64,000 nt of DNA from Stichopus chloronotus (lineage: Eukaryota; Echinodermata; Holothuroidea; Aspidochirotida; Stichopodidae), in contig CM037842.1 of NCBI GenBank assembly GCA_021234535.1, positions 4,925,315 to 4,989,314 on the forward strand, in the 5' to 3' direction. A program made the position numbers and the translations under genes. Numbering within the stretch: position 1 is the first letter of the stretch; each line of letters opens with the position of its first letter. Below are positions 12,060 through 24,739 of this stretch, piece by piece. The notes beneath the pieces are model-generated. The model had not been told where the DNA came from and did no database searches. It saw only the letters and a list, made by a program, of their open reading frames with translations.

Positions 12060-15000
12060 TTGGCAAAATGTCATTTCCTGCGATCTGGCAGTTATGTTTG
12101 TTGAAAATTTCCTTGTCTGTTACCCTTCAACTGATGGTTGATGGTATAATGTGGAACTTAAATAACCATATTTTTGGCTCCAGGTCCCACAAAAATTCTC
12201 TTGAATAAAATTTGTAGTGTTGAAGTGGGCCTGCGAGGTACCATTTTTCTTAAAATCTGGCAAGGGTTCAAAGGTTTCTTGTAGCTCTCTACTATAGGTA
12301 GTGATAAAGCTATTCTCTTAAGCAGGTAGTTTTATCCCCTATAAAATCCTCTTAAGTGAAATAAGTTTGTTATGGGATAAGAAGGGAAAGAACTCAGATT
12401 CCGGCAGAAAGGTTTTGCATTTGTAATTTCAAAATAAAAGAGAAGATAGAAAATTTGAAGTAATATCAGTATTATTGTTTTATTGATTCTAAATCTAACT
12501 CTACCTTCAAGGTTATGTATTAAAATGAACACACAATTATGATACAAATGATAACAATATGCGAACGGTCTTTAGGCGCCAGATAAAATATGAAATTTAT
12601 CTTATCTCATAACTGGTCGGCCAAAGACGTTGGTAATTCGGTGATGACGTCACTTCCTCGTCAGAGCGGCGCGGAAGATGAAAGAGAACTTCAATAACCG
12701 GGTCGCGATAAGAGTTGATAAAGTGAAGCGTCAGCCACAGATAATAGAATAAAGCGGGATGTCCAAGGTATGGAACAATCCAGAGTAGGAATGGGACATC
12801 AGAGTGAACTGCCAGTTACAAACAACAGGTGAACACCAGTTAAAGGATGGGGTAAAACGGTTGGTACTCAGTCTTCACAGGAACAATGTCACTGCAAAAC
12901 GGGTACGGGAACCAACAATTTTAAGAATCCACAAATGATGAAAGTGGAGTTGAGACACTGTAATGTGTAGAGGAATAACACCCGGAATAGTAAGAGAAAT
13001 AAGTCCACAAGTAAAGGACGTGGGTTTCGTGAATAAAATTCACCGTAGTTGAATAACGAGGAACTGAATATAGGTAACAAGAACTGTGAGAGAGCGAAAA
13101 GGTGAGAGGAGAAACTCTGCTAATAAACCAACAAGTCTTCCGTGGTGTAGAACCTCTGATCATTGATGTCTCAAAGTTGGTAAGACTCCCACTGAGATCG
13201 ATGACGTATGTCTTAATCTTGTGCGCATGAGAGCGTGTAAACATATAAACAATCATATATTGAATAATCATGGATAGGTATACACAATAGGACAAGCATG
13301 CGTAATATGACTCAGAGGGTAACCCAATGGTAATTTTCTTCATATTACAGGACTCCAATTGGTGCATTTTGGTCTTTATACTTCTCCTTCTGGTCGATTG
13401 CTCAAGTTAGGAACCCCCTCCACATACTTTTTTTCTACATACTTATTTGTGCACACTATTCTGTTATAGGTGCTTAAAATGGAACAGCGAAAAGAAACCT
13501 TTCATCCTTTTCAACTGATATTCTTTGTGTGTTAATGAATACACTAGTTTGAGGAATCAAAACGTACAATGTTTTATCATTCGGCATTGTCGCAAGGAGC
13601 ACTGCATTCCTTATACTCCTCTCTTGGGACAATGAATTATAAAAATGCTCATGAACTCTACTCCAAGTTAATAGTTGTCTAGCTTCTTTCCAAACGTCTA
13701 GTAAGGGATAGTAAAGCAAACGCTGATCATAAGTTATATTGCTAGTTTGACCTATATGGTTCTACAAGTGAGGAATTCTGGGAAATAAGAAGGCGCAATG
13801 CTTCTTTCTCCCCACTGACCTTATTAGTTAGGTCAATCTACAATTTAACATACGTTAAGGGTATCTTGTTTTTCTGTGACTTCCATATTCAAAGATACAT
13901 TGGTGCATGTTTCCCCCTAAATTATGTTTCCTATAAAGCAAAAAAGACATGCAACCATAGAGCAGCTTGACTTTGTGGTATGTAACAACACCAGAGTAGG
14001 CAATAAATATGCCGAATGTGCACTGCTAATGTTTCTTGCTGCAATAAATATCACCCCCTTTTCTGCCTACTTGTTGCAAATTGACTCATGCAATAGTGCA
14101 TAATGGCGCTTGAAAGTAGGAAGACTGTGATAATTGATGAAACATGATTGGCCCACAATGGTACTGTGGTAAAATTGTAAAGTAGTTACTGTGAAAGTAA
14201 AACAAACTATCACGGAAATACCCCTGAACTTTAAGTAAAAACGAAATTCTTCACCATTGATTGATATTTATTACTAGGTTCAATTTGTCGCGAGCCTAAA
14301 TTAAGTCTAGTGGATCGCTATTTTCATTTTCATTTCCTGTTTGTTAACCAACTGAAAGACCTATTGAACCAGTTGCTTTCATCTCTTCGTCAGCTACAGC
14401 AGGCGGTTTAATATCATCAGTGTATTGACGTACAGCATTAACATCTTTTCCTTTCAGTGTTGCTTCAACATAGATGAATTGTACTGACGGCTGAATGTAT
14501 GGAGGGAACTTGGATTTTACTTTGCGCTATATTATCGTTTGCACTTACTCAATTACTTGAAGGCGTTCGTGAGTTTGCAAAACTGTTCCTTCACTTTATT
14601 AGACGCGACTTCTCTCAGTCCATTTTGATATGATTTATTGTATTGGTACATGGATACTTCTGAAACCCTGGGACTTAGAATCCATCTTATTGTAATGACC
14701 TGTTAAAACTTCTAAATTTTACTTTGTTCTGTTAAAAAATGAATAGTACTTATTGAAAGGTTTAGTTTAGTGCATCAGTGTGAAGGAGCCAGGTGTATGT
14801 TGCGGGTAATCTACTGTAACAAAATCTGAAAGTGGTGTAGAATTACATAAAACTGAAGCAATACCAATTAAAGAAAAAGGGGAAAGATTTAAGAGCATTT
14901 TGTCTGTTTTTATTGTTTTCGTTAGGATTGTTCTGTAAATGTGCAGTCTTTTTTACATTTTAACATAACATCGATCATTGTCTTGATTTTTATCTTATTT

Positions 15001-15480
15001 GATAGACAAAACTTTAATATCATATTTTTTGCCTGTATCTTTACCTGCAGGAATCTTGATACGAACGAATATCTATGTTACAAAAGCGTTTTATCTTAAA
15101 TGGCCTTTTCTTAGCTGATGTCTGTTACCATATATGTTTAGTTTTTAAATCAAGAAATCTGTACATGGTAGGCGTTAAGTAACTTGCACTTATGATATTC
15201 TCAAATATGGACATTCTTAATGATCTTTTGAAACTTAAATTGGTAGATGATTATGACATATTCGTTTTAAACCCAACTGTTGAAACCTGTGGATGTGACA
15301 CCCAGGTCTACCTCTTGTCAGTTTGAAGATGGCGAACTACCCTCGTTTAAGAAACGAAATAATAGATAACTAATGGGAACCGAACATTTACATACTAAAA
15401 AGTACCGTATGACAACAAAAAAAAACAACCCCAAAACAATCAAAGATTCACATAAATATTTACAACTTTCTTCGTTATTT
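12060..15480. other. Gene-poor intergenic or 5' intronic sequence
   Basis: No exon with convincing acceptor, donor and domain signal was found. A 148-codon open frame on the minus strand at 12921-13367 has no recognisable domain and an odd composition (rich in S, Y and H), so I did not call it. If the Ig gene below has a signal-peptide exon it may lie in this stretch, but I could not identify one. Confidence 0.25.
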
Positions 15481-15484
15481 ATAG

Positions 15485-15763
15485 AAAACCCTATCATCCA
15501 GGAAGAAGGCGAAGATGTCCAATTTCACTTTGATTCGTCATCGACGCAAAATACACTTCTAGTATTAGAAAGGAACGGGACAGCCATCTACAAATTTAGG
15601 CCGGGAGAGATCAATAATATAAGATCAAAGCAAATAGAGCTCACTAGACTAGAGGGGAAAATCAGAATCACCCTCAAAGATGTGGATACTTCTGACACTG
15701 GAAGCTACGAATGTTTGTTACATGGAGTGACACAAGCCCCTCTGTACTACTTAACAGTTGTTC
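15485..15763 (+). CDS. Ig-domain exon 1 of a putative Ig-superfamily receptor
   Basis: A pyrimidine-rich acceptor ending in ATAG at 15481-15484 and a GTAAGT donor at 15764 delimit 279 bp, entered and left in phase 1, as is typical of Ig-module exons. The protein carries the V/I-type F-strand signature (IRITLKDVDTSDTGSYEC) and a YLTVV G-strand end. The B-strand position expected to hold the first cysteine reads VQFHFD, and the C-strand tryptophan is also missing (LLVLERNG), so the canonical disulfide cannot form. There is one N-glycosylation motif (NGT). It is followed by two more Ig exons on the same strand. The family call is firm; the ligand and full architecture are unknown. Confidence 0.75.
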
Positions 15764-17014
15764 GTAAGTATGCAAACTTAAAACATATAATGTAATAGAA
15801 AAAAAAACAATGAACCTTTTGTAAACTCTTCACTTGGGCATTCTATTTTTTCTTAATTCATATCACAAACATTAAATTTAACAAATTTAGTCTGATTGTA
15901 AAGCAGCTTAACCATGTTAAATTTGTGTAAAGGAATGCGCCATCGGAGTATATTGGTATAAGGCATAGTACATTGCAAGTCTTATAAAGAATCGAGTCAT
16001 TCTCTGCACATCTACGCTAATTTTGGGTGGTCAATGTCAAGACCAAGTTCATTGGAAAACACTGAATCTCTAGTATGATGACTTTGGAAATAGGCCTATA
16101 ACACAAAGTTCAGCCAGTGTGTTTGCTACTGTTACTAAGGAGATTGGACAGACAATTTAATTTCTTCTAATACCCTCAGACCCACCGTATTGAGTGAAGA
16201 TAAGCTGTGTCGTTGCCTCAGATATATGTCATTCCTTTATTTGACGATTACACTTCAATACCATTCACCTAGCCACATCACGTTGTTTAAGTCAACTAAA
16301 CATTTAGCAATTAGCTCGCTCAGAGCAATGTTTTGAAACATAGGCCTATGCAAAAAAAATGTTCTCAGAGTAGGTGGCACGAAACTGGAAACGATTTTAA
16401 CTGATTAAAATTAAGATACTTAGGCTATTCATTAGAAGAGATTGTATGCAAATGAACGAAAGGGGAAGAAGTGTATTTTTTGACAAACTAGAAAAGAATC
16501 TCCCGGAGGTTACCTGAAATTGCCAAATAAGGATTCTTCTGCATATTTTAATGTAAAACCTAACTGTGAGATCGGTATACGCTTGGCGACCGAATTATTA
16601 CATATTTCTCAGACTCTGGCAATGTTGATACAGTGGAGATAGTTTGACAGTTTCATGTCTAACTGTGATTTTAGCAGGCGACAGCTGCCACCGACATTGC
16701 ATTTAACTTTTTAATTCCGTATAAGCCCTACAAAAATGACAAGAATGATTCAAAAGACAGATTACTCTGTGACTTGTCGACGTAAACCCTAGCTCAAAGT
16801 GATCTATCTTCTTCTCAGTAGGATCTTTATCTTCATTTTCGGAGACTGATTCGATTTAAACGGTGTCGAACGGAGGGCAGTGGCAGATTTAAAATATTAT
16901 GCACCTACGCAGATATTTGATACATGTTACGAAATCTCACAGGTGTACTTTATTCGTATCGTCCATTGAACATCTCTTTTCTTGATTTTCCTTCTTCTTT
17001 TTTTTTCTATCTAG

Positions 17015-17332
17015 CTTCAGTAATAGATTTCTCAATCAGGGATAGCAGTGGACTCTCTTATGCGGATAATAGTGTAATCCCTCTCGTTGAAGGGACTCTA
17101 TTAGAGTTAATCTGCAGGTTTGATGGCGGCTTGAGAAGTGATTGGACAATCGGTTGGATAATCAATGGTACGAGACTACCTCAAGATGACGAAAGGGTTA
17201 CGCTGTCAGAGTTTGACGATTATCACGAAGAGAGTGTCCTACATATTGCAGTAACAGACACTACGCTTGATGGAGCGTGGATCATATGTGAGGCAAGAGG
17301 AGAACAGATATCTCTCACGTTGGAGGTTACAA
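17015..17332 (+). CDS. Ig-domain exon 2 of the same putative receptor
   Basis: A strong polypyrimidine acceptor (CTTTTTTTTTCTATCTAG, AG at 17013-17014) and a GTTAGT donor at 17333 give a 318-bp exon, phase 1 in and phase 1 out. The domain has the expected Ig landmarks: B-strand cysteine in LLELICRF, C-strand tryptophan in IGWIINGTRL, E-strand SVLHIAV and F-strand cysteine in AWIICEARG, ending LTLEV. One NGT glycosylation motif. An alternative acceptor at 17019-17020 would shorten the exon by six bases. It lies 1.25 kb after Ig exon 1 and is in a compatible phase. Confidence 0.75.
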
Positions 17333-18566
17333 GTTAGTAGTTGACAACAGCTTAATGTTATCGCGTTTTGGGTAGTGAAGCTAAATTTATGAAGTCGTCC
17401 AAATTCATTATGCATATGAAAAATAAAGTCTAACTCTAAATTCTGCAGACTGTCGCAATTTGATGGTTAGATGGTAAATTGGCAATTGATTCTGTTCTTT
17501 GTTGGAATCATATGGCTGTTATCGTTACGTTGAATGAAAGCTCCGTTGGCTAAATGACATTGCACAATGCCTTGTTGTCCGTAAATCAGGTAAACGCAAA
17601 CTTAGAGCATTCACATTTTGTGATAACGAAACAAAAACGTTCCAGACTCGAAAAACTGATAATGTAGATGAGATATTGTTCTGAGGTCCGCGTTGACCAG
17701 CTACGAGCAAGTTTAGTGCTATAGGTCTATCAATCTGAGCAAACAGACATTTTGTTTCGCCTGCTTCGATAATCTTCAAATCAGTTTTAACTTTTTTTTT
17801 TTTAAATTGATACAAAATGGAGAAAAAAGTCCTACATTACAAAAACCCCAGCAAAATATTGTCTCCATCAAATACCCAAATTCCCCTTTTTGGTGGCAAA
17901 AACGCCAAACTGGCAACACTGATGTATACACAAAACAAAACATTGTTGAATAAACGCATGCATGGAGAGTGCAGGGTGCACACAAATAGGTTTACCTTTC
18001 ACTCTTACCCTTGAACCCTTGAGTTTTCATGAAAACCTCCAAAATGGCGTAATTGTCATGGTGAACGTTTTAAGTAGTTTAATTGCATGTCAATAAACTC
18101 CGGACCTTAAATATATCATCAATCAAAAATCGTTGTTGGTGTAAACTTCTATGACTTCTGATACTGTCTGATTTGTTGGCAGTGATTGTAATATAGATCG
18201 TACTTGTTTATTGCTTTTATTAGAAATGGCAAAATTGGTCTCTAAATAGCCATATAGATAACTGCTTAATTTCGGCGCAGATATGTGTGTGCGTTATTAA
18301 TCCTGTTGTAACAGGACTATTGTTTCTCGTGAATGTCGATGAAAGGTCATTATGGGAACTAAAATGATTACATTTTAGAATATTTTAAGGAGGAAGATCG
18401 CTTAGATTCCGTGTGTCATAATCCAACGTTTTTGTTATACATTGATTGCTGTCACAAGAGAGGAAGAGATGAACATGGTGATTTTAATCAGCTTCATTTA
18501 AATCAAACAACCATGGTCGAAATCAGCCTACATTCTTCCATTTTTGTTCTTTACTTTGATTTAAAG

Positions 18567-18839
18567 AAAGGCCATTTCTGCAGCTAAGTGGCGATTTGAC
18601 AGAAGGGATACCTTCTGCATTAATATGTATCCTGAATGAAACAGTCTCTCGTCCTCCTACATTTCAATGGTCGCTGGATGGCAATGATATCTCTTCTAAC
18701 TCATCTCGGAATCAACTAACGGAAATCTGGTATTCACGTTTGGAGTTTTATCCAATGAGAAGTTATCTTGACAGGCAGCTCAAGTGCACGATAAACAACG
18801 AAGAAGGAAGATTTGATTCAGTTGTCTTAGACATGAATT
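18567..18839 (+). CDS. Ig-domain exon 3 of the same putative receptor
   Basis: The best acceptor is the AG at 18565-18566 after a T-rich tract, which gives a phase-1 entry and the strand-A sequence RPFLQLSGDLTEG. The donor is GTGAGT at 18840, leaving in phase 1, for 273 bp. Ig landmarks are complete: SALICIL (first Cys), FQWSLDG (Trp), RLEFYPM and LKCTIN (second Cys), with NETV and NSS glycosylation motifs. A second AG at 18582-18583 would break the phase symmetry. Downstream exons would be expected to encode more Ig domains or a membrane anchor. Confidence 0.72.
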
Positions 18840-19049
18840 GTGAGTATAATACGGGAAGATTACTTACATGTCTTCATGGCGGTTCATATATGACTTGAAT
18901 GGTACCAGGGGCGACGGATTCAGAGTTTGTAAGGATTGCTCTTAACATTCGTAGAATGTATCATTTTGTTTACTTATTTCTACACCTTGTTGTATTGTTT
19001 TATAGTTACAACAAAATGATAGCACTTTTCAAGTAGACAGATTCAAGTT

Positions 19050-19160
19050 TCATGACCCTGTTTCCGGCGGGGTCGGGAGGGGTGGTAAAGCCAATAATTT
19101 TCTCTCGGCACAAACGTTGGTGCTGCTCTACTTAGCTAGTCCTCCACTTAGCCCAACCGT
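19050..19160 (+). repeat. Dispersed repeat fragment, copy 6
   Basis: GTTGGTGCTGCTCTACTTAG then CTAGTCCTCCAC is a diverged version of the dispersed repeat marker. A poly(C)/poly(A) block follows. Confidence 0.3.
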
Positions 19161-20084
19161 CCCCACCCCCTCCCCCCCCAAAAAAAATTCTCTTCTGATC
19201 TTTCCCGGCTGTGCCTATGAGGACAGTCCACTTAGATGGACTCATTGCTGTTGTCCTAGCTTCCCACTCATGTCTGCCATTTGGCGACGAATCCGGTCGT
19301 AACCATCCATGAAAAAAAGCTTTCGTTACCTCACTGATATAAAGGGACATAGGTCAGCACCCACCCCTACTTTCACAATCAAATTGACTCCTATGAAATT
19401 AGGTACGTATAATGTATTACTCCAGTTTTCTGTTTCTCAGAAATCAGAATGCAAATACAATTTACAAGGCCTTGGAATGGTCACTTTCTGCAATCCTGTA
19501 GGCTTATTTTAACAAACAAATTGTATGCCACGTGTAAAGCAATGACTTACTTGGAGAAGACAGTTTTGAGCCCGTGCGAGTCATCAGCCAACAGCATCCT
19601 CTCTAACAAAAATAAGCTGATTGCTCCGTGGATAAGAATAAAGTTTGTCCTAATATTGTGACGAATCTTGTCCTGTATACGTGTAGCCGTAGTCGTTCAA
19701 AACAACGTGGAAGGTGGCCACCAATATTTCTGGAGAACTAAGTATTCGGGCAAAATTAAGTTCGCAACTTCATTTTGGCAGATTTGAGTAAATGATATCG
19801 TTTGAAGCATTCATGGAAGAAAATTCGAGAAGAAAAATCATGTAATCAAATTCTTTCAATTTACAGAATTTTATCATCATTTATTGCCCGAATATGCGAA
19901 GTCGAGCCAGTTCCAGGTCTCCATTAAACCATCTATCGCGTATTAATAATGCTGTCATTGAGCACATATAAGGTCCATACTCCCTTACGGTATGTGCCTA
20001 TGTTGTAAGATCGCCGATCAAACATGTGTACTTACCAGTGGCGTCGCTACAAGGAAGGGGAAGATTTAGTCCGATCATATTCGA

Positions 20085-20175
20085 TCAGTGGGCGATCTGG
20101 GAGGTGTCTTCAGCCCATCATTTCCTGTTAGGTACACGTCAAATGATGGTGGCGCTTTGCTGCGTATATGCAGAC
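20085..20175 (+). repeat. Dispersed repeat fragment, copy 7
   Basis: GGCGATCTGGGAGGTGTC and AAATGATGGTGGCGCTTTGC match the middle and marker blocks of the dispersed repeat. No coding sense. Confidence 0.35.
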
Positions 20176-20725
20176 GATCATAAGATATTCTGCTCATGCC
20201 GACCTTACGATATTTTCTTTTAAGAATACCATGTAGCATGAGCCAATGCGATTTCATAGGTGGAAATGTCCTAGATTGAAGGAAATTATTGCCATACTTC
20301 CAATGATTTTTTCATTGATTAAGAAATTGGATACATGAAGTCCCTATACGAAGGTTGGGTATATGCAGACCAGAATAGACCAGGCTTGGTACATGCTGCC
20401 CATCACACCCGGAAAGGGCCGTTCCTATCTGTGTGCGTGATTGCGGTTTGTAAATTGAAAAGTTTTCTCAGGCGCTCGGCGCCAACCGATTATGATATTG
20501 AAATTAGATAGTAGTGCCCGCACGGTATGCGCAAAAGGGATACGCCCTGAAGACGCACCAAATGCAGAAAACCATGGATAGGATCGTAATATGTGTCCTG
20601 ATATGGGTACCAAATCTCACATATCTCAAAGGTAATCTGGTAACTGAATCCAATATTCAGTTCCAGACAAACATAGGTGTATGTATGTGATGTGGAAAAC
20701 TCTAATGTATTACTTCTGTTTCTAG

Positions 20726-20767
20726 GACACAATGTTAATACCTTTGACGATGTAATAACTGTTACTG
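20726..20767 (+). CDS. Possible small exon of the Ig gene
   Basis: The acceptor TTCTGTTTCTAG ends at 20725, and a GTCAGT donor follows at 20768. Read in phase 1 the 42 bp encode HNVNTFDDVITVT and leave in phase 1, so it would splice in frame between the Ig exons and a membrane exon. Without transcripts the call is weak. Confidence 0.2.
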
Positions 20768-23063
20768 GTCAGTTTGAGGAGGAAAAATAGTAAATTCAGT
20801 TATAGCTAAAAATATTATTGACACTTTAACGCTAAGAAATCAGCTGTTTCATACTATATGGGGCAAGTGGAAATAAAAGCGGTTCTCGTTATTCGACACG
20901 TTTACAAAGAAGAATATTATCAAATAGAATTAAATACTTTTGCTTTTGTTTCAGCGGGCTAAAGGAGCTTCAGCAGCAGTTTTTACTTTTATTAGTTGAG
21001 CTGTTGCAGAAACCGTTACAATGGGATTATCAAAGGAATTGATATGCTATGGGCAAAAAGTATGGAAAGAGGACTAATTCCATGTCAGTAGCTTACATAT
21101 TTACATAATATTAATGTTTACATAATATTAATGACTTGGAACCTGCATCAACTGAGCTTTGTTAGCCTTTCGTAAACTGCTGTGTCTCTATCAACGATCT
21201 CGTCTTGCATGCCTGTTGAATATATCAGTTCGAAATCATGCGTAACTAAGTTTAACATTCGAGTAACATCTTACGCATTCTCGTTATATCCAAACAGGAG
21301 TTTTCCTAAGAAAGAACAGAATTCCATAGACCAAATAGAGTCTGACCTAAAGACTAAATTTAGAGTGCGTGGGACTTTTTCCTGTTTTACTTACCAGGTT
21401 CAACTGCAGGTTTTATGCTGTTGATATAGAAACCAAGTACATGGGTAACTGGTTGCAGTATGCCAGTGCAGAATAATTCCCACATAATCCATTTATTCCT
21501 GTAGAATATGTTTGTAAGTGAAAGTATGAATTTAGTAAAAATAAGAAACACTCTCACCACTGCGAAAATACTGCCTACATCTGAACAAATTAAACATGTG
21601 GTTGTGGAAAAAAGAACAAGTGGAATATATGATAAAAATAAAATGAATACGAAATGAAATTACTCAGTGCGTTCGTTATGCATATGTCAAACCATTTAAA
21701 ACGGTTTCCATATTCCATGATACACCGGTATACGTAGTCACGATATTTACGCTATATCTATCTTTCTTAGCATAGCCATTCCCCATAAGGTAACACTGTT
21801 TGGTTGGGCCAGTGAGGCCCCAATTGGGCTCCCTTATTTGGTTACCCACTGGAGTCCATTATGTGTTACATTTTACGTGTTTGTTCATAGGGTGTGACTA
21901 GCTAAGATGACGTAGTCAACTTTGTAAATCTTTGGAAAGGTGTTTTTCTTTTTTCGAGCTTAGTTTCCAGCTGGGACGTTATTCATCGTATATCCAATCT
22001 GTGTATGCTTCTTTCGTGCAACTTTGTAAGGTTCGGTTATTCATCTCTCTATATATAGAGGTTTCTTAAACATGTCTTGCACTTTCGCAACCTCCCCGTT
22101 GTTCGATCCACTGTGTGCAAATGTCTTCAATGTATTCTCCAGCAGGCTGTGTGACTTTTTCTGTCATATGTTTATCCTCTCCTTGCTTGCAACATCGTTG
22201 GGCTCGTTTTCTGACAAATACGTAGACCATTACGATTCTACCTCAAGTTTACACTCCGTCTTCAAACATTGCGTCCAATGTAGCTTTGATAGTTTCTTTG
22301 TCCCATTGACGAACACGGTTTACTATATCATTTAGCAAAGTTTCGAATCTCCAGTCAATTTCATTTCCCAAACAATAAAGGGTTTTCATGTAGGGGGACG
22401 GGTGAGGGATTAATTCGTCATTTACAAAAATTCTTCCAAGCTCTCGTTCTGGAGTATCGAGTGCTTTCAGAGTTCAGAATTGAAAATATTGAAAATAGCC
22501 ACAAATTCCATCAACATCTGTCACGTATTGACCAATTTACACGCAAATCAGTGTCTCACAGCTGTATCATGAATAAACATTGGCTAAGTATACAAAATTG
22601 TGACGTCAAGAGATGGACTCCCATGATAGTCTTAAAGTAATCCTTTATTTATTTAACCTTTATTTCAAGGACATTTGAGAATTTTATATGCCCGAGGGTT
22701 TATCTTGAGGGCATGTATTTTCTTCTTCCAAATATCCGTATCACTTACCAATGTAAGTGTTAGTAATTGAGTAACTAAGAGGCAAATTATGTAGGCTTAA
22801 CAATAGCAGCACTGACATGTTGCAGCACTCCACATCATCTGTTTTGCATTTTTCTCAATCTTTGAAACGTTCGCAAAGCGGTAAAAGATATAAACAAAAT
22901 TTCAACGGATTTTCACTCAGGAATTTACTTTAAAGCTTCTGAATAAAGGGTGCTCTTTTCTAGAAGGCACATACACTTTAAAGAAGACTATTTTTATGTT
23001 TACGATCCTTAATGCTATAACTTAAACTTATAAGAAATCGCTACTTTTTTATCAATTCTGCAG

Positions 23064-23134
23064 TGACAGTATGTATGTTGGTGACATTTATTGCAGTCTG
23101 GATTTTTTTTTCTAAATTTGTCACGTTTTCTTAA
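23064..23134 (+). CDS. Possible membrane-anchor exon of the Ig gene
   Basis: The acceptor CAATTCTGCAG ends at 23063. A phase-1 entry reads a short hydrophobic run (TVCMLVTFIAVWIFF) followed by SKFVTFS and a TAA at 23132-23134. This would give a single-pass anchor with almost no cytoplasmic tail, and the phase matches the Ig exons upstream. The T-rich base composition could produce such a run by chance, so the call is tentative. Confidence 0.22.
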
Positions 23135-24102
23135 TATTCTGCTTGCTATAGACAGCTTTGTATATATTATCTTACATTGATACTTTATACTATTGTCTTA
23201 CATTATATGTACACAGACTGTGACATGATCTTACAGCACAGACGGTACAACTTGAAGGATACAGATGTCTGAATCCCACCAAATCTTCAGTGGCGGATAT
23301 GCGGTCCTTTGATAACAGCTGTAACAGCTAAGAGCTATAAAACGGCGTCGACGAGACGTATGAACTGTCTATGTGCATTGACAATCAAGCCAAAGCACTG
23401 CCGACTTGAAAAGTATAAAGTCAGAATGACATAGGTATTTTAACTAAGAACGAAACCTCTAGATTAATTCTCTCACTCTGTCAAAGCTCTTTTTCATTCC
23501 TCCGTATATCTGAAGATAAGTTTTGTTATTTAAGAGTCTCAAAAAAATGATACTTGAGTAGGACTGATTGGTGCGGAAGCGAATTCCCTATTGGTGCGTT
23601 CTGACAACACCACTTCGTGGGCGCCAGTGTTCGAGGATACCAGTCAGGGATAGCTAGAGCAGAGAGCTGTTACTTAGAACTGATAATGCGTCATGTACAT
23701 AGAGGGAACAGAATCAGGGCTCATGAAATCGTGAAGGTATGGGTAGTCAACTACAGTCAATGCTTTTTTTCTTAACTGTATCATCTAAGCAACCGCTTTG
23801 ATAATATCCGTCACTGTGACTTCAGTGACATCTTCACCCTGTTTATTAGTGAGTGTTCGAAACGCTCACTTTGTCCAGGATGCAAAATCCCATGGGCAAA
23901 CATTGCCGTCAAATTTCCCACCATTTTTGTGGTAGCACTCAGTTAGGTAACTAGACAGTTAGGTTTGAATGATGTGAATATCCAAAATTCAATTGATTTG
24001 AATTTTTAAGAATGACGAACTTACCAGTCTCCCTCCCACCACCTGCCCCACAAACAACGACGACGGGTTGCACTTTGCATGTGCACCTAGAAAGTCTCCA
24101 CA

Positions 24103-24400
24103 CACTGTAAAAAATAATGGGTAAAATTGCCCACATTTTAACCAACGTTGGTCTAATAGTCAGCAACCTCAAAAGTTGGGCAAAATGTTACCAACTCTGT
24201 TGGGTAACAGCTCTGTACCAATAGTTGGGTAAAATTCACTAAATTATTGGGCACAAAATACAGGCACAATTTGCCCATTGCTTTGGCACTTTTCGAGGTT
24301 TACTCTTTAGTTGGGTTACCAATTTATCAATTGTTGGGCTGTCCTTTGAAAATTGCTTCCCATTTATTGGTTAACCTTTATTTTCGTTGCAATTGACATT
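24103..24400. repeat. CACTGTAAAAAA-type repeat with TTGGGTAAAA words
   Basis: Begins CACTGTAAAAAATAATGG and is followed by many short words of the type TTGGGTAAAATT and their complements. This style of terminus occurs in CACTA/EnSpm-like MITEs of fish and invertebrates. A facing CACAGTG end with CCAACT words lies near 26370-26428, but the flanks (ACA and TAC) do not form a duplication, so element borders are not established. Confidence 0.35.
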
Positions 24401-24739
24401 CAAGTTGCTTTAACGAATTTGAGGGGTCAATCGAAGGATAATTGTGATGTTCAATCTGTTTCAAACTGTTTGAGCAGAATGGAATGACTTTGAAGATACC
24501 ACGTGTGATTAAAACAAATAACTGTAACAAGAAGCTATGTTTTTCAACAGCTGGTTTATTCATATATTGCATGGTAAACTAACTCTTTGAAACAGATACT
24601 TCATCCAACAAGTGGAAAACAACTTAGTTACCATAACAATAAATACAATTTTATCCTATGCTGCTAATTAAGGGGGTTGAAAATTCTTTATGTGCGATTG
24701 TTCTTAATATTTTGTAATGCTGCTGAAAATTACCGCAGA

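Noticed and set aside
12921..13367. 148-codon minus-strand open frame
   Set aside because: No recognisable domain, odd residue composition, overlaps another open frame, and no matching splice context.
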